Assembly (NCBI GenBank): GCA_003554115.1
Contig: PWFE01000047.1
Location: forward strand, 1-7,398
DNA length: 7,398 bases
Source of the DNA: Haloferacaceae archaeon
GTDB taxonomy: Archaea > Halobacteriota > Halobacteria > Halobacteriales > Haloferacaceae
Direction of reading: 5' to 3'
Shown piece by piece: positions 1-5,305 of the stretch. The notes under the pieces are model-generated. The model did no database searches. It had not been told where the DNA came from and saw nothing but the letters and a program-made list of their open reading frames with translations. Positions within the stretch are counted from its first letter, which is position 1, and every line of letters starts with the position of its first letter. Position numbers and translations under genes: made by a program.

Positions 1-1142
1 GTCCAACGCCCGTTATTGCGTACGCCATCGTCGACCGCGGGCTTTCGTGTGCGCTGATGGTCACCGCCTCGCACAACCCACCGGAGTACAACGGCGTCAA
101 ATTCATTCCCGAAGACGGCGCGCCCGCACTCCCCGAGCGCACCGAGAAGATCGTTGAGAATCTCGCCGAACCTGACCTCCTTCCCGAGGAGGAGTGGGGC
201 GAGATCCGGGAGGTTGATCCGATTCCGAGCCACGCCGATCACGCCCACGACCTTGTCGACGCCGATCTGTCGGATCTCACAATCGTCTACGATGCGCTGT
301 ACGGCAGTGGTCAGGGCGTCACCGACGCCCTGCTTGAGGCCGCCGGTGCAGAGGTCATCCGTCGACGCTGTGAGAGAGATCCCACCTTCGGCGGCGGCGA
401 ACCCGAGCCGTCTCCGAGCAATCTTCAGCCGCTGGCTGATGCGGTCGACGAACATGATGCAGACTTAGGAATCGCCAACGACGGCGACGCCGACCGCATT
501 GCGATCTGCACACCCGACCGAGGCTATCTTGACGAGAACCTGTTTTTCGCCGCAGTCTACGACTACCTGCTTGAGTCCGACAGCGGCCCTGCCGTTCGGT
601 CTGTGTCGACCACCTTCCTCATCGACCGCATCGCCGAAGCAAACGGCGAGGAGGTCGTCGAGGTCCCAGTGGGGTTCAAATGGGTCGGCAAAGCGATGGG
701 CGAAGCCGATGCACTCATCGGCGGCGAGGAGTCCGGCGGCTTTTCGATTCGGGGTCACATCCGCGAGAAGGACGGCGTGTTGATGGCCCTCTTGGCTGGC
801 GCAGTGACCGCAGCAAAACCGCTCGATGAACGCGTCGACGCTCTCTTGGAGGAGTTCGGCGAGATCCACGCCAGCAAACGTAGCGTGGGCTGTCCGGATG
901 ATCAAAAAGACCGGGTGCTGTCGGATCTCGAAGACCACATTCCGGAGTCTGTGGCCGGATCGGCGATTAAAAACACCGTCACACTCGACGGATTTAAACT
1001 CCTCTTGGAGGACGGCTCGTGGCTGCTGATTCGACCGAGCGGCACTGAACCAAAGCTCCGGGTGTACGGCGAGTCGAGTTCACCTGACCGGCTAGAGACG
1101 CTGTTGGACGAGGGCGTCGACCTCGTCGAGCCGCTCGTCTGA
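1..1142 (+). CDS. Alpha-D-phosphohexomutase (phosphoglucomutase/phosphomannomutase family), 5'-truncated by the window
   Basis: This cytosolic enzyme moves a phosphate between the C1 and C6 oxygens of a hexose phosphate through a phosphoserine intermediate, feeding sugar-nucleotide synthesis. The reading frame is already open at base 3, so the ATG at 57 is internal; 379 codons are visible and roughly 70-80 N-terminal residues probably lie outside. Every catalytic loop of the family is present in order: the phosphoserine loop TASHNP (serine codon at 69-71), the metal-binding loop DGDADR (480-497), the sugar-specificity loop GGEESGG (720-740) and the phosphate-binding loop [12 protein letters not shown] starting at 1032. 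The gene ends with TGA, 74 nt before pcn, which has its own promoter. The sequence does not tell whether glucose, mannose or glucosamine phosphate is the main substrate, so no symbol is given. The family assignment is very secure; the substrate is open. Confidence 0.95.
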   Translation, partial: PTPVIAYAIVDRGLSCALMVTASHNPPEYNGVKFIPEDGAPALPERTEKIVENLAEPDLLPEEEWGEIREVDPIPSHADHAHDLVDADLSDLTIVYDALYGSGQGVTDALLEAAGAEVIRRRCERDPTFGGGEPEPSPSNLQPLADAVDEHDADLGIANDGDADRIAICTPDRGYLDENLFFAAVYDYLLESDSGPAVRSVSTTFLIDRIAEANGEEVVEVPVGFKWVGKAMGEADALIGGEESGGFSIRGHIREKDGVLMALLAGAVTAAKPLDERVDALLEEFGEIHASKRSVGCPDDQKDRVLSDLEDHIPESVAGSAIKNTVTLDGFKLLLEDGSWLLIRPSGTEPKLRVYGESSSPDRLETLLDEGVDLVEPLV

Positions 1143-1182
1143 GCCGGCCGTTCGATCCGGCGAAGGGTATCGGAACCGGATG

Positions 1183-1191
1183 CCTTTTTAT
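1183..1191 (+). promoter_or_regulatory. TATA-like box of pcn
   Basis: A T-rich run (TTTTTAT at 1185-1191) stands out in GC-rich DNA and is centred about 29 nt before the pcn ATG. This places transcription start within a few bases of the start codon, giving a leaderless or near-leaderless mRNA. No Shine-Dalgarno sequence precedes the ATG, which agrees with this. Confidence 0.65.
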
Positions 1192-1216
1192 CGGGGCCTT
1201 CCGTACAACGAGTTAT

Positions 1217-1960
1217 ATGTTCAAGGCCATCGTGAGTGCTGATACGCTCAAGGATGCACTCGATTCGGTGAGCGTGCTGGTAGACGAGTGTAAAATTCGG
1301 CTCAACGAAGAAGAGCTGGCGATTCGCGCCGTCGACCCGGCCAACGTCGGGATGGTCGATCTCTCGCTCGAAGCCGCGGCCTTCGAGTCCTACGAGGCAG
1401 ACGGCGGCGTCATCGGCGTCAATCTCGGTCGACTCGAAGATATCGCAGGGATGGCAAACAGCGGTGATCTGGTCCAACTCGAACTCGACGAAGAGACCCG
1501 CAAACTCCACATTCAGATCGACGGCCTCTCGTATACGCTTGCGCTGATCGACCCTGATTCGATCCGCCAAGAGCCGGATATTCCGGACCTCGATCTTCCT
1601 GCTCAGGTCGTTCTCGAAGGCAACCAGCTCAACCGTGGGATCACTGCCTCGGATATGGTCAGCGACCACATCTCGCTGCGCGTCGACGAAAGCGAGTCGG
1701 CGTTTTATATCGAAGCCGAGGGCGACACCGATGACGTCGATCTCAAACTCACCAGCGACGACCTGATCGATCTCACCGCTGGACCCGCCAACTCGCTGTT
1801 CTCGCTGGACTATCTGAAGGATATGAACAAAGCGATCCCCAAAGCCACCGAAGTGACAGTCGACCTCGGCGAGGAGTTCCCCGTCAAACTCCACTATGAG
1901 TTCGCTGAAGGGCTGGGCCACGTTACCTACATGCTCGCCCCGCGGATCCAAAGCGACTAA
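1217..1960 (+). CDS. pcn: DNA polymerase sliding clamp (PCNA)
   Basis: PCNA forms a homotrimeric ring around DNA and tethers polymerases, FEN1, ligase and other partners. The 247-residue product has the normal archaeal length and begins [15 protein letters not shown], typical of haloarchaeal clamps. Visible landmarks are the N-domain signature [12 protein letters not shown] (residues 38-49), the interdomain connecting loop around residues 112-127 ([16 protein letters not shown]), and the C-terminal LAPRIQ (240-245), which with the connecting loop forms the docking site for PIP-box partners. The protein is strongly acidic with few lysines, as expected for a clamp working in high salt. The ATG is supported by a TATA-like box 29 nt upstream. 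A six-T run follows the stop. priL and hjc lie within 4 kb, consistent with a replication neighbourhood. The identification is essentially certain. Confidence 0.98.
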   Translation: MFKAIVSADTLKDALDSVSVLVDECKIRLNEEELAIRAVDPANVGMVDLSLEAAAFESYEADGGVIGVNLGRLEDIAGMANSGDLVQLELDEETRKLHIQIDGLSYTLALIDPDSIRQEPDIPDLDLPAQVVLEGNQLNRGITASDMVSDHISLRVDESESAFYIEAEGDTDDVDLKLTSDDLIDLTAGPANSLFSLDYLKDMNKAIPKATEVTVDLGEEFPVKLHYEFAEGLGHVTYMLAPRIQSD

Positions 1961-1973
1961 CACCGACACAGTT

Positions 1974-1983
1974 CGTTTTTTGC
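1974..1983 (+). terminator. T-tract terminator after pcn
   Basis: A run of six T residues (1976-1981) begins 16 nt after the pcn TAA. Archaeal transcription commonly ends at U-rich tracts without a hairpin. The next gene has its own promoter-like box, so pcn is probably monocistronic. Confidence 0.5.
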
Positions 1984-2025
1984 CGACACTCGACTCCACA
2001 AACCCGTCGCTGTCACCGAAATCAC

Positions 2026-2034
2026 GCCTTTAGG
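2026..2034 (+). promoter_or_regulatory. TATA-like box of the PRC-barrel gene
   Basis: CCTTTAG (2027-2033) is centred 26-27 nt before the ATG at 2057. This predicts a leaderless transcript and favours that ATG over the in-frame GTG at 2036, which would overlap the promoter spacer. A GGAGGT abuts the ATG directly and is too close to act as a normal ribosome binding site. Confidence 0.5.
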
Positions 2035-2056
2035 TGTGGCAGTGCTACAGGGAGGT

Positions 2057-2302
2057 ATGCGAGAACAGATTACTCCTGCAGACGAATCGAAGCCAGTCGT
2101 TAACGCCAGCGGCGAGCGCGTCGGTCGAATCGTTAGCGTCGAAGACGATGTTGCCTCCGTCGACCCTGATCCTGGACTCACCGAAACGTTTCTGTCGATG
2201 CTTGGGTGGGCCGAACCCGACGACGACAGCGACAGCTATGCGCTCCAATCGGAGGCCGTCGCAGAAGTCACCGACGACGCAATTCATCTCAAGGAGTTCT
2301 GA
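2057..2302 (+). CDS. PRC-barrel domain protein, 81 residues
   Basis: The whole protein appears to be one PRC-barrel, a small beta-barrel used as a protein-protein adaptor. It opens with MREQITPADESKPVV, followed by the typical strand-turn-strand ASGERVGRIVSVED (residues 17-30). A loop bearing an aromatic/hydrophobic stretch (FLSMLGW, residues 45-51) and a DDDSDS acidic run comes next, then the closing strands SEAVAEVTDDAIHLKEF. The ATG at 2057 is preferred to the GTG at 2036 because of a TATA-like box 27 nt upstream. The stop lies one base before the next gene, so the two form a bicistronic unit. Short PRC-barrel proteins in haloarchaea include the cell-division adaptors CdpB1/CdpB2, but nothing here shows that this one is a division protein. 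The domain call is good; the function is unknown. Confidence 0.8.
   Translation: MREQITPADESKPVVNASGERVGRIVSVEDDVASVDPDPGLTETFLSMLGWAEPDDDSDSYALQSEAVAEVTDDAIHLKEF
2291..2296 (+). promoter_or_regulatory. Shine-Dalgarno sequence of the DUF1328-type gene
   Basis: AAGGAG lies inside the last codons of the PRC-barrel gene, seven bases before the ATG at 2304. It supports translation of the second gene from a shared mRNA and favours 2304 over the adjacent in-frame ATG at 2307. Confidence 0.6.
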
Positions 2303-2303
2303 G

Positions 2304-2501
2304 ATGATGTTTGCCACACTCGCAGCCACCGCAGCCACACCGCTCCAAGGTGATTTTCTGTGGTACGCAGTGGTCTTTTTCGCCCTCGCAGTTGTTGCGG
2401 CCGTCGTCGGCTTCCAAGAGATCGCCGGGATGTCGATGCGGGTCGCCCGGATCTTCATCGCGATCTTTCTGGTGTTGGCGATTGTCAGTCTCTTTTTGTA
2501 A
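2304..2501 (+). CDS. DUF1328 (UPF0391/YtjA-like) small membrane protein
   Basis: This 65-residue protein has two hydrophobic helices, roughly residues 18-37 (starting FLWYAVVFFALAVVAAVVGF) and 47-65 (ending LVLAIVSLFL). They are joined by EIAGMSMRVAR, matching the DUF1328 pattern of LWYAvvFf.lAvvaavlGF..iAG......ri.f.iFlvl..vsl. The family is widespread in bacteria and haloarchaea and has no firmly established function. The start is one base after the PRC-barrel stop, with AAGGAG upstream, so the gene is probably translationally coupled to it. A much longer in-frame extension upstream exists but overlaps the PRC-barrel gene and lacks its composition. A T5 run sits just before the stop and may help end the transcript; the next gene converges only 8 nt away. 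Confidence 0.8.
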   Translation: MMFATLAATAATPLQGDFLWYAVVFFALAVVAAVVGFQEIAGMSMRVARIFIAIFLVLAIVSLFL

Positions 2502-2509
2502 TGCGCCGC

Positions 2510-3106
2510 CTACCGCTGGCGGTCGATGACGGCTTTCGCCTCGCGGCCGGCCTGTTTCCAGCCGTAGCCCGCCTCGTAGACGTGCCGTTTGTTTTCGACT
2601 AACTCCTCGGGCGTCGACTCCTCGAAGCCGCCGCGGTTCCACGCACCCGACTCTCTGAGCCACTCACAGACGGTCGCTTTGGTTTCGGCCCACGAGAGAT
2701 CGACCATCTCATACCACGCAATCATCGCAAACACCGCGTTGTCGTGACAGCCCGGCACCGACCCGTGTTCGTAGATCGTCCGCATAGGCTCGATGGTGGG
2801 CTCGGAGACGAGTTCTTTGTACTCTGCGGCCGTAAGCAGATGCAGCGTCCCGTCGTCGTCCTGTTCGACGCGGCTCACGGCTTTGAGCGTCTCCAAGGCG
2901 GCTTTGTGAAGTTCGCCCCATTCGCTGTGAACTGCCCTCCGGAGTTCTGCTTCGGTGATCTCGCGTTCAGTGGCTGACAGCACTGCCAGCGAGTCGATGT
3001 ACGCCTTCTCGATGGTGGGCCAAGGGGTACCCTCGAACCGGCAGTCGAGTTCGTGAAGGCTGTTGGTGGTCCGACAGCCCGGACAGGGGTAGCTGAAACG
3101 CGGCAC
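2510..3106 (-). CDS. Zinc-knuckle protein with winged-helix-like and primase-C-terminal-like regions, divergent from priL
   Basis: This 198-residue, apparently cytosolic protein looks like a conserved haloarchaeal hypothetical. The N-terminus has a likely zinc site made of C8, C11, H18 and C22 (CPGCRTTNSLHELDC). Residues ~35-95 read like a winged helix-turn-helix: helices ending in ALETLKAV, then a hairpin VEQDDDGTLHLL. Residues ~115-195 (GSVPGCHDNAVF, AETKATVCEWL, HVYEAGYGWK) recall the PriCT helical domain at the C-terminus of archaeo-eukaryotic primase-polymerases, where a G-x-(R/H)-(D/N)-N motif opens the bundle. No polymerase catalytic domain is present. The start is GTG, chosen because a TATA-like box lies 27-28 nt upstream and no SD is seen. 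It shares its upstream region with priL, suggesting a replication-linked role. The zinc site is seen directly; the domain resemblances are my inference. Confidence 0.85.
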   Translation of the reverse strand: MPRFSYPCPGCRTTNSLHELDCRFEGTPWPTIEKAYIDSLAVLSATEREITEAELRRAVHSEWGELHKAALETLKAVSRVEQDDDGTLHLLTAAEYKELVSEPTIEPMRTIYEHGSVPGCHDNAVFAMIAWYEMVDLSWAETKATVCEWLRESGAWNRGGFEESTPEELVENKRHVYEAGYGWKQAGREAKAVIDRQR

Positions 3107-3130
3107 GAGTGGTGACAGTCGGGCTATCTG

Positions 3131-3137
3131 AATATAG
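3131..3137 (-). promoter_or_regulatory. TATA-like box of the zinc-knuckle gene
   Basis: On the minus strand the sequence reads CTATATT, centred 27-28 nt before the GTG at 3106. This is the strongest AT-rich element in the divergent intergenic region and predicts a leaderless GTG-initiated transcript. Confidence 0.65.
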
Positions 3138-3156
3138 ATTGCGCCATCGACTGGCC

Positions 3157-3179
3157 GCCGACAGCCGGCAGCCGACAGC
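3157..3179. repeat. Direct repeat GCCGACAGC in the divergent intergenic region
   Basis: Two perfect 9-nt copies of GCCGACAGC lie at 3157-3165 and 3171-3179, offset by 14 nt. They sit between the outward-facing TATA boxes of the zinc-knuckle gene and priL. The position suits a shared regulator site, but no regulator is identified and chance is possible. Confidence 0.4.
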
Positions 3180-3200
3180 TGGTGGTCCGCGACCGTCGGG

Positions 3201-3207
3201 CTTATTC
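3201..3207 (+). promoter_or_regulatory. TATA-like box of priL
   Basis: CTTATTC is centred 30 nt before the ATG at 3234. It supports that ATG over the in-frame GTG at 3216, which lies only about 10 bases from the box and would be upstream of any transcript it drives. Confidence 0.55.
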
Positions 3208-3233
3208 ACCCTGCGGTGAAACTCCGACCAACT

Positions 3234-4340
3234 ATGTCGACCCCGCTGTACGCTCGGTATCCCTTCCTCGAGGCCGCCCGACAGGCGGTCGGCGAGCTTG
3301 GCGTCGACATCGAGACGCTGATTGCCGAGGGCGCACCCGCCGTCGAGCGAGGCAGAAAGCGGGTCGAACGCGCACTGATGGCCGGTCGGGTCGACGCCGA
3401 AGACCCAGAGGCGTGGCGCGACGACGACGAGTTGTTGTCGTATCCCATCGCTCGTATTTTGGTTTCGCTGCTCGATTCCGGTGCAGCCATCGAAAAGTAC
3501 GCCGCCGCGGAGGCCAAAACAGCCGTCGAGCGGCTCGAATCGGATTTTGCTGCGGGCGACGATGGACTTAAAAGCACGACCAGCGCGCGACTGGACCGCA
3601 AGACGATTCTCGACGAGTTGGGGCTTTCGAACACCGTCGTCGCCGAGGCAAGCCAGCCCAACCGCGAACCCGAGTGGTTTCGGGTCGGCGTTGGGACGTA
3701 TCTTCAGCTTACCTCTGGCTCGCGCGGTGACCGCTGGCGACTGGTCAACCGTGCAGTCGACAACGGCGAGGTCCGCATTCGTCGCGAGGAGCTATTTACC
3801 CTGTTGCAGACAGCGATCCGCCGACGGATCGCCGAAGGACTCCCATTTGACGGGCTGACCGAGGGCGAGGGGATCGTCGAACCTCTCGAAGCTGATCTCG
3901 GCGAACTCCGCCGACTGCTCTCGGAGCGAACAGTTGTCGGCCAGATCGATTTCGTCAACCGCGAGCTGTTTCCGCCGTGTGTCGAAAACCTCCTGAAAAA
4001 GGCCGAAGACGGAATTGAGTTGGAAGCCTACGAGAGCTTTACACTGATGGCCTTTTTAACGGGAATCGGGATGGAAGCCGACGAGATCGTTGCCTTCTGT
4101 GCGGAATCGTCGCTTGATCCCGAAGGAATTCGCTATCAGACCGAGTATCTCCGTGATGATCGAGGCACGCAGTATCCGCCGCCGTCGTGTGAAACTCTGA
4201 GTGCCTACGGCATCTGTCACAACGGCGACGACCACTGGAAGCAGGCGGCTCATCCGCTCGAATACTATCAACAACAGCTAGAAGCAGCCGACGACGAGCT
4301 GGTCGACTGGCGGGAGACACACGGGGTCAGCCCGGAGTAA
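3234..4340 (+). CDS. priL: DNA primase large subunit (iron-sulfur)
   Basis: PriL partners the catalytic subunit PriS (not in this window) to make primers; its C-terminal 4Fe-4S domain supports initiation. The 368-residue protein begins MSTPLYARYPFLEAAR, the typical PriL opening, followed by the conserved ELLSYPIARILVSLLD (about residues 64-79). The four cluster cysteines are all present in the C-terminal third: C249 (FPPC), C289 (VAFC), C319 (PPPSC) and C328 (YGIC), with surrounding family residues such as YLRDDRGTQYPPPSC. The ATG at 3234 is preferred because of the TATA-like box 30 nt upstream. The gene is divergent from the zinc-knuckle gene and converges with a small membrane-protein gene across a hairpin. 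Length and all key residues are normal. The identification is very secure. Confidence 0.97.
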   Translation: MSTPLYARYPFLEAARQAVGELGVDIETLIAEGAPAVERGRKRVERALMAGRVDAEDPEAWRDDDELLSYPIARILVSLLDSGAAIEKYAAAEAKTAVERLESDFAAGDDGLKSTTSARLDRKTILDELGLSNTVVAEASQPNREPEWFRVGVGTYLQLTSGSRGDRWRLVNRAVDNGEVRIRREELFTLLQTAIRRRIAEGLPFDGLTEGEGIVEPLEADLGELRRLLSERTVVGQIDFVNRELFPPCVENLLKKAEDGIELEAYESFTLMAFLTGIGMEADEIVAFCAESSLDPEGIRYQTEYLRDDRGTQYPPPSCETLSAYGICHNGDDHWKQAAHPLEYYQQQLEAADDELVDWRETHGVSPE

Positions 4341-4341
4341 T

Positions 4342-4364
4342 ACAACCGGCTTTCAGTCGGTTGT
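4342..4364. terminator. Hairpin between convergent priL and small membrane-protein genes
   Basis: ACAACCG (4342-4348) pairs with CGGTTGT (4358-4364), extended inward by a G-T and a C-G pair, giving about nine pairs around a five-base loop (4351-4355). It begins one base after the priL TAA and is followed by a short TTT. The TGA of the minus-strand gene falls at the loop (4353-4355). A two-way terminator for both genes is a reasonable reading. Confidence 0.6.
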
Positions 4365-4607
4365 TTCGTCTTCGGTTACTGTCTCACCGTCGTTGTCATC
4401 GTCGTTGAGTCGCATCAGCACGAACCCGAAAACAGCCATAAGCAGTACGAATCCAGCCAGCGCGCCAACAACCGCCAGCGCGCCGTCGCTTGGTAGCCCG
4501 TCGGAACCGTCGAACACCACGCCGATCCCGATTAGGGAAGCGAGGAACAACCCGACGGCAGCGAGCGAAACCACCGTCTGTCGGCGCATTTCCTCGTCGA
4601 TTTCCAT
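4353..4607 (-). CDS. Small two-helix membrane protein, 84 residues
   Basis: The predicted protein has a short charged N-terminus (MEIDEEMRRQ), a first membrane helix at about residues 12-32 (VVSLAAVGLFLASLIGIGVVF), and a short polar loop (DGSDGLPSDG). A second helix at about 43-66 (ALAVVGALAGFVLLMAVFGF) leads to a very acidic tail (NDDDNDGETVTEDETTD). The pattern matches small uncharacterised haloarchaeal membrane proteins. I chose the ATG at 4607 over one 17 codons upstream (4658) because CCTTTTGA lies 27-28 nt before 4607 on the minus strand, where the longer form would have coding sequence. The gene converges with priL, and its last codons and stop are inside the shared hairpin. No function can be assigned. 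Confidence 0.75.
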   Translation of the reverse strand: MEIDEEMRRQTVVSLAAVGLFLASLIGIGVVFDGSDGLPSDGALAVVGALAGFVLLMAVFGFVLMRLNDDDNDGETVTEDETTD

Positions 4608-4630
4608 ATCGTCTCGTTCCTGCGGCCATC

Positions 4631-4638
4631 TCAAAAGG
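4631..4638 (-). promoter_or_regulatory. TATA-like box of the 84-residue membrane-protein gene
   Basis: The minus strand reads CCTTTTGA, centred 27-28 nt before the ATG at 4607. This is the usual leaderless spacing and decides the start codon. Confidence 0.55.
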
Positions 4639-4669
4639 GCTTCGAAACGTGCGGCCAAACGTCCTCGAC

Positions 4670-4727
4670 AGCCGCGCTGGAGGCCTATTTTCGGGTAGAA
4701 GCGGGGTTGGATAGCTCCAGCGCCGCT
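4670..4727. repeat. Long imperfect inverted repeat (hairpin) between two minus-strand genes
   Basis: GCCGCGCTGGAG (4671-4682) is complementary to CTCCAGCGCCGC (4715-4726) with one C-C mismatch, plus an outer A-T pair (4670/4727). After a two-base bulge (4683-4684), CTAT (4685-4688) pairs with ATAG (4711-4714), leaving a 22-nt loop. It lies about 80 nt downstream of the lipoprotein stop and 30-odd nt upstream of the next promoter. A 3' UTR structure, terminator or small RNA is possible. No T-tract follows on either strand. The rest of the 4608-4806 gap holds only the promoter of the 4607 gene and a weak hairpin (GAGG/CCTC, 4732-4743). Confidence 0.6.
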
Positions 4728-4806
4728 TTAGGAGGTGGGCCTCTCCACTGATTGCTACGCCATCTCATGGCTGTTATCCGACCAGCCAGCCACCGCCTCC
4801 GTTCGG

Positions 4807-5238
4807 TCAATTGTCGGCTATGAGGTTGTCGCTCTCGGTATCTTCGTTCGGACAGCGCGGTACTGTGGCGGTTACAGACTCGTCGTCGGCCCAGATCTGA
4901 AACCAGCCACAGAAATCCTCACCACGTGTGAGTTCGACATGCAGTTCGTCGGTCCACTCGTCGTCCGTTGTGGTGTCGACCACCTCAAGTTGGTAGCGAC
5001 CGGGCTCGACGGTGAAATCCGATTCGACAACCTGTTCGTCCACGGCGAGTTGGTGAGTTGCCTCGTGGATTATGCCGTTACTGACGTGGTTGACGACGAC
5101 CCAGAGCTGTCGGCTGCGACTGTCGCGGTTCTCGATCCGGAGCTCAAACGGCTCGTCTAACGGTTCGGCATCGAGACAGCCCGTCACGGCGACCACCGAG
5201 AGCGATCCAAGCAGCACCTGTCGACGGTCTACATCCAT
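4807..5238 (-). CDS. Tat-exported lipoprotein of unknown function, 143 residues
   Basis: The N-terminus is a twin-arginine lipoprotein signal. Arginines R5-R6 are followed by a hydrophobic stretch (VLLGSLSVVAV, residues 8-18) and a lipobox VTGC with the lipidated cysteine at C21. Most haloarchaeal lipoproteins use the Tat route, so the mature protein should be anchored on the outer face of the membrane. The mature part alternates polar and hydrophobic residues (ELRIENRDSRSRQLWVVV, then FTVEPGRYQLEVV, ELHVELTRG, FCGWFQIW, VTATVPRC), consistent with an all-beta, immunoglobulin-like fold. Two cysteines (in DFCGWF and VPRCP) could form a disulfide. The ATG at 5238 directly precedes the signal. 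It lies 68 nt downstream of hjc on the same strand and may have its own promoter. I do not recognise a named family; the export call is strong and the function is unknown. Confidence 0.85.
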   Translation of the reverse strand: MDVDRRQVLLGSLSVVAVTGCLDAEPLDEPFELRIENRDSRSRQLWVVVNHVSNGIIHEATHQLAVDEQVVESDFTVEPGRYQLEVVDTTTDDEWTDELHVELTRGEDFCGWFQIWADDESVTATVPRCPNEDTESDNLIADN

Positions 5239-5262
5239 TAGCGATGTTTCCGGCTACCGGCG

Positions 5263-5301
5263 GATAGCATTTATTCAGGCTGTGCCTACCATCTCGCTAT
5301 C
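5263..5301. repeat. Nested dyad between hjc and the lipoprotein gene
   Basis: GATAGC (5263-5268) is the exact reverse complement of GCTATC (5296-5301). Inside it, AGGC (5277-5280) pairs with GCCT (5284-5287) around TGT. The two stems are separated by exactly eight unpaired bases on each side, so the element is symmetric about 5282. It covers the lipoprotein promoter region and the space after the hjc stop, and could be an operator or a hairpin at the hjc 3' end. Confidence 0.45.
5269..5276 (-). promoter_or_regulatory. Possible TATA-like box of the lipoprotein gene
   Basis: The minus strand reads AATAAAT in this stretch, about 34 nt before the ATG at 5238, which would leave a 5' leader of roughly 8 nt. 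The spacing is less typical than for the other genes in the window, so the call is tentative. Confidence 0.35.
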
Positions 5302-5305
5302 AGTA

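Noticed and set aside
1143..1161. GCCGG/CCGGC hairpin after the mutase stop
   Set aside because: Only five pairs with a nine-base loop and no T-tract; in GC-rich DNA this is expected by chance.
902..1999. 365-codon open frame antisense to the mutase end and pcn
   Set aside because: It covers pcn almost completely, shows no domain or halophilic acidic pattern of its own, and is explained by codon bias of the GC-rich sense gene.
2034..2303. Long N-terminal extension of the DUF1328-type gene
   Set aside because: The extension overlaps the PRC-barrel gene in another frame and is serine/proline/threonine-rich shadow sequence; the family protein is only about 60 residues and has a Shine-Dalgarno before 2304.
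4608..4658. 17-residue N-terminal extension of the 84-residue membrane protein
   Set aside because: The promoter-like CCTTTTGA lies within this stretch at the leaderless distance from 4607.
4735..5160. 141-codon plus-strand open frame over the lipoprotein gene
   Set aside because: The minus-strand frame has a clear Tat lipoprotein signal; the plus frame has no motif and starts at a GTG within a weak hairpin.
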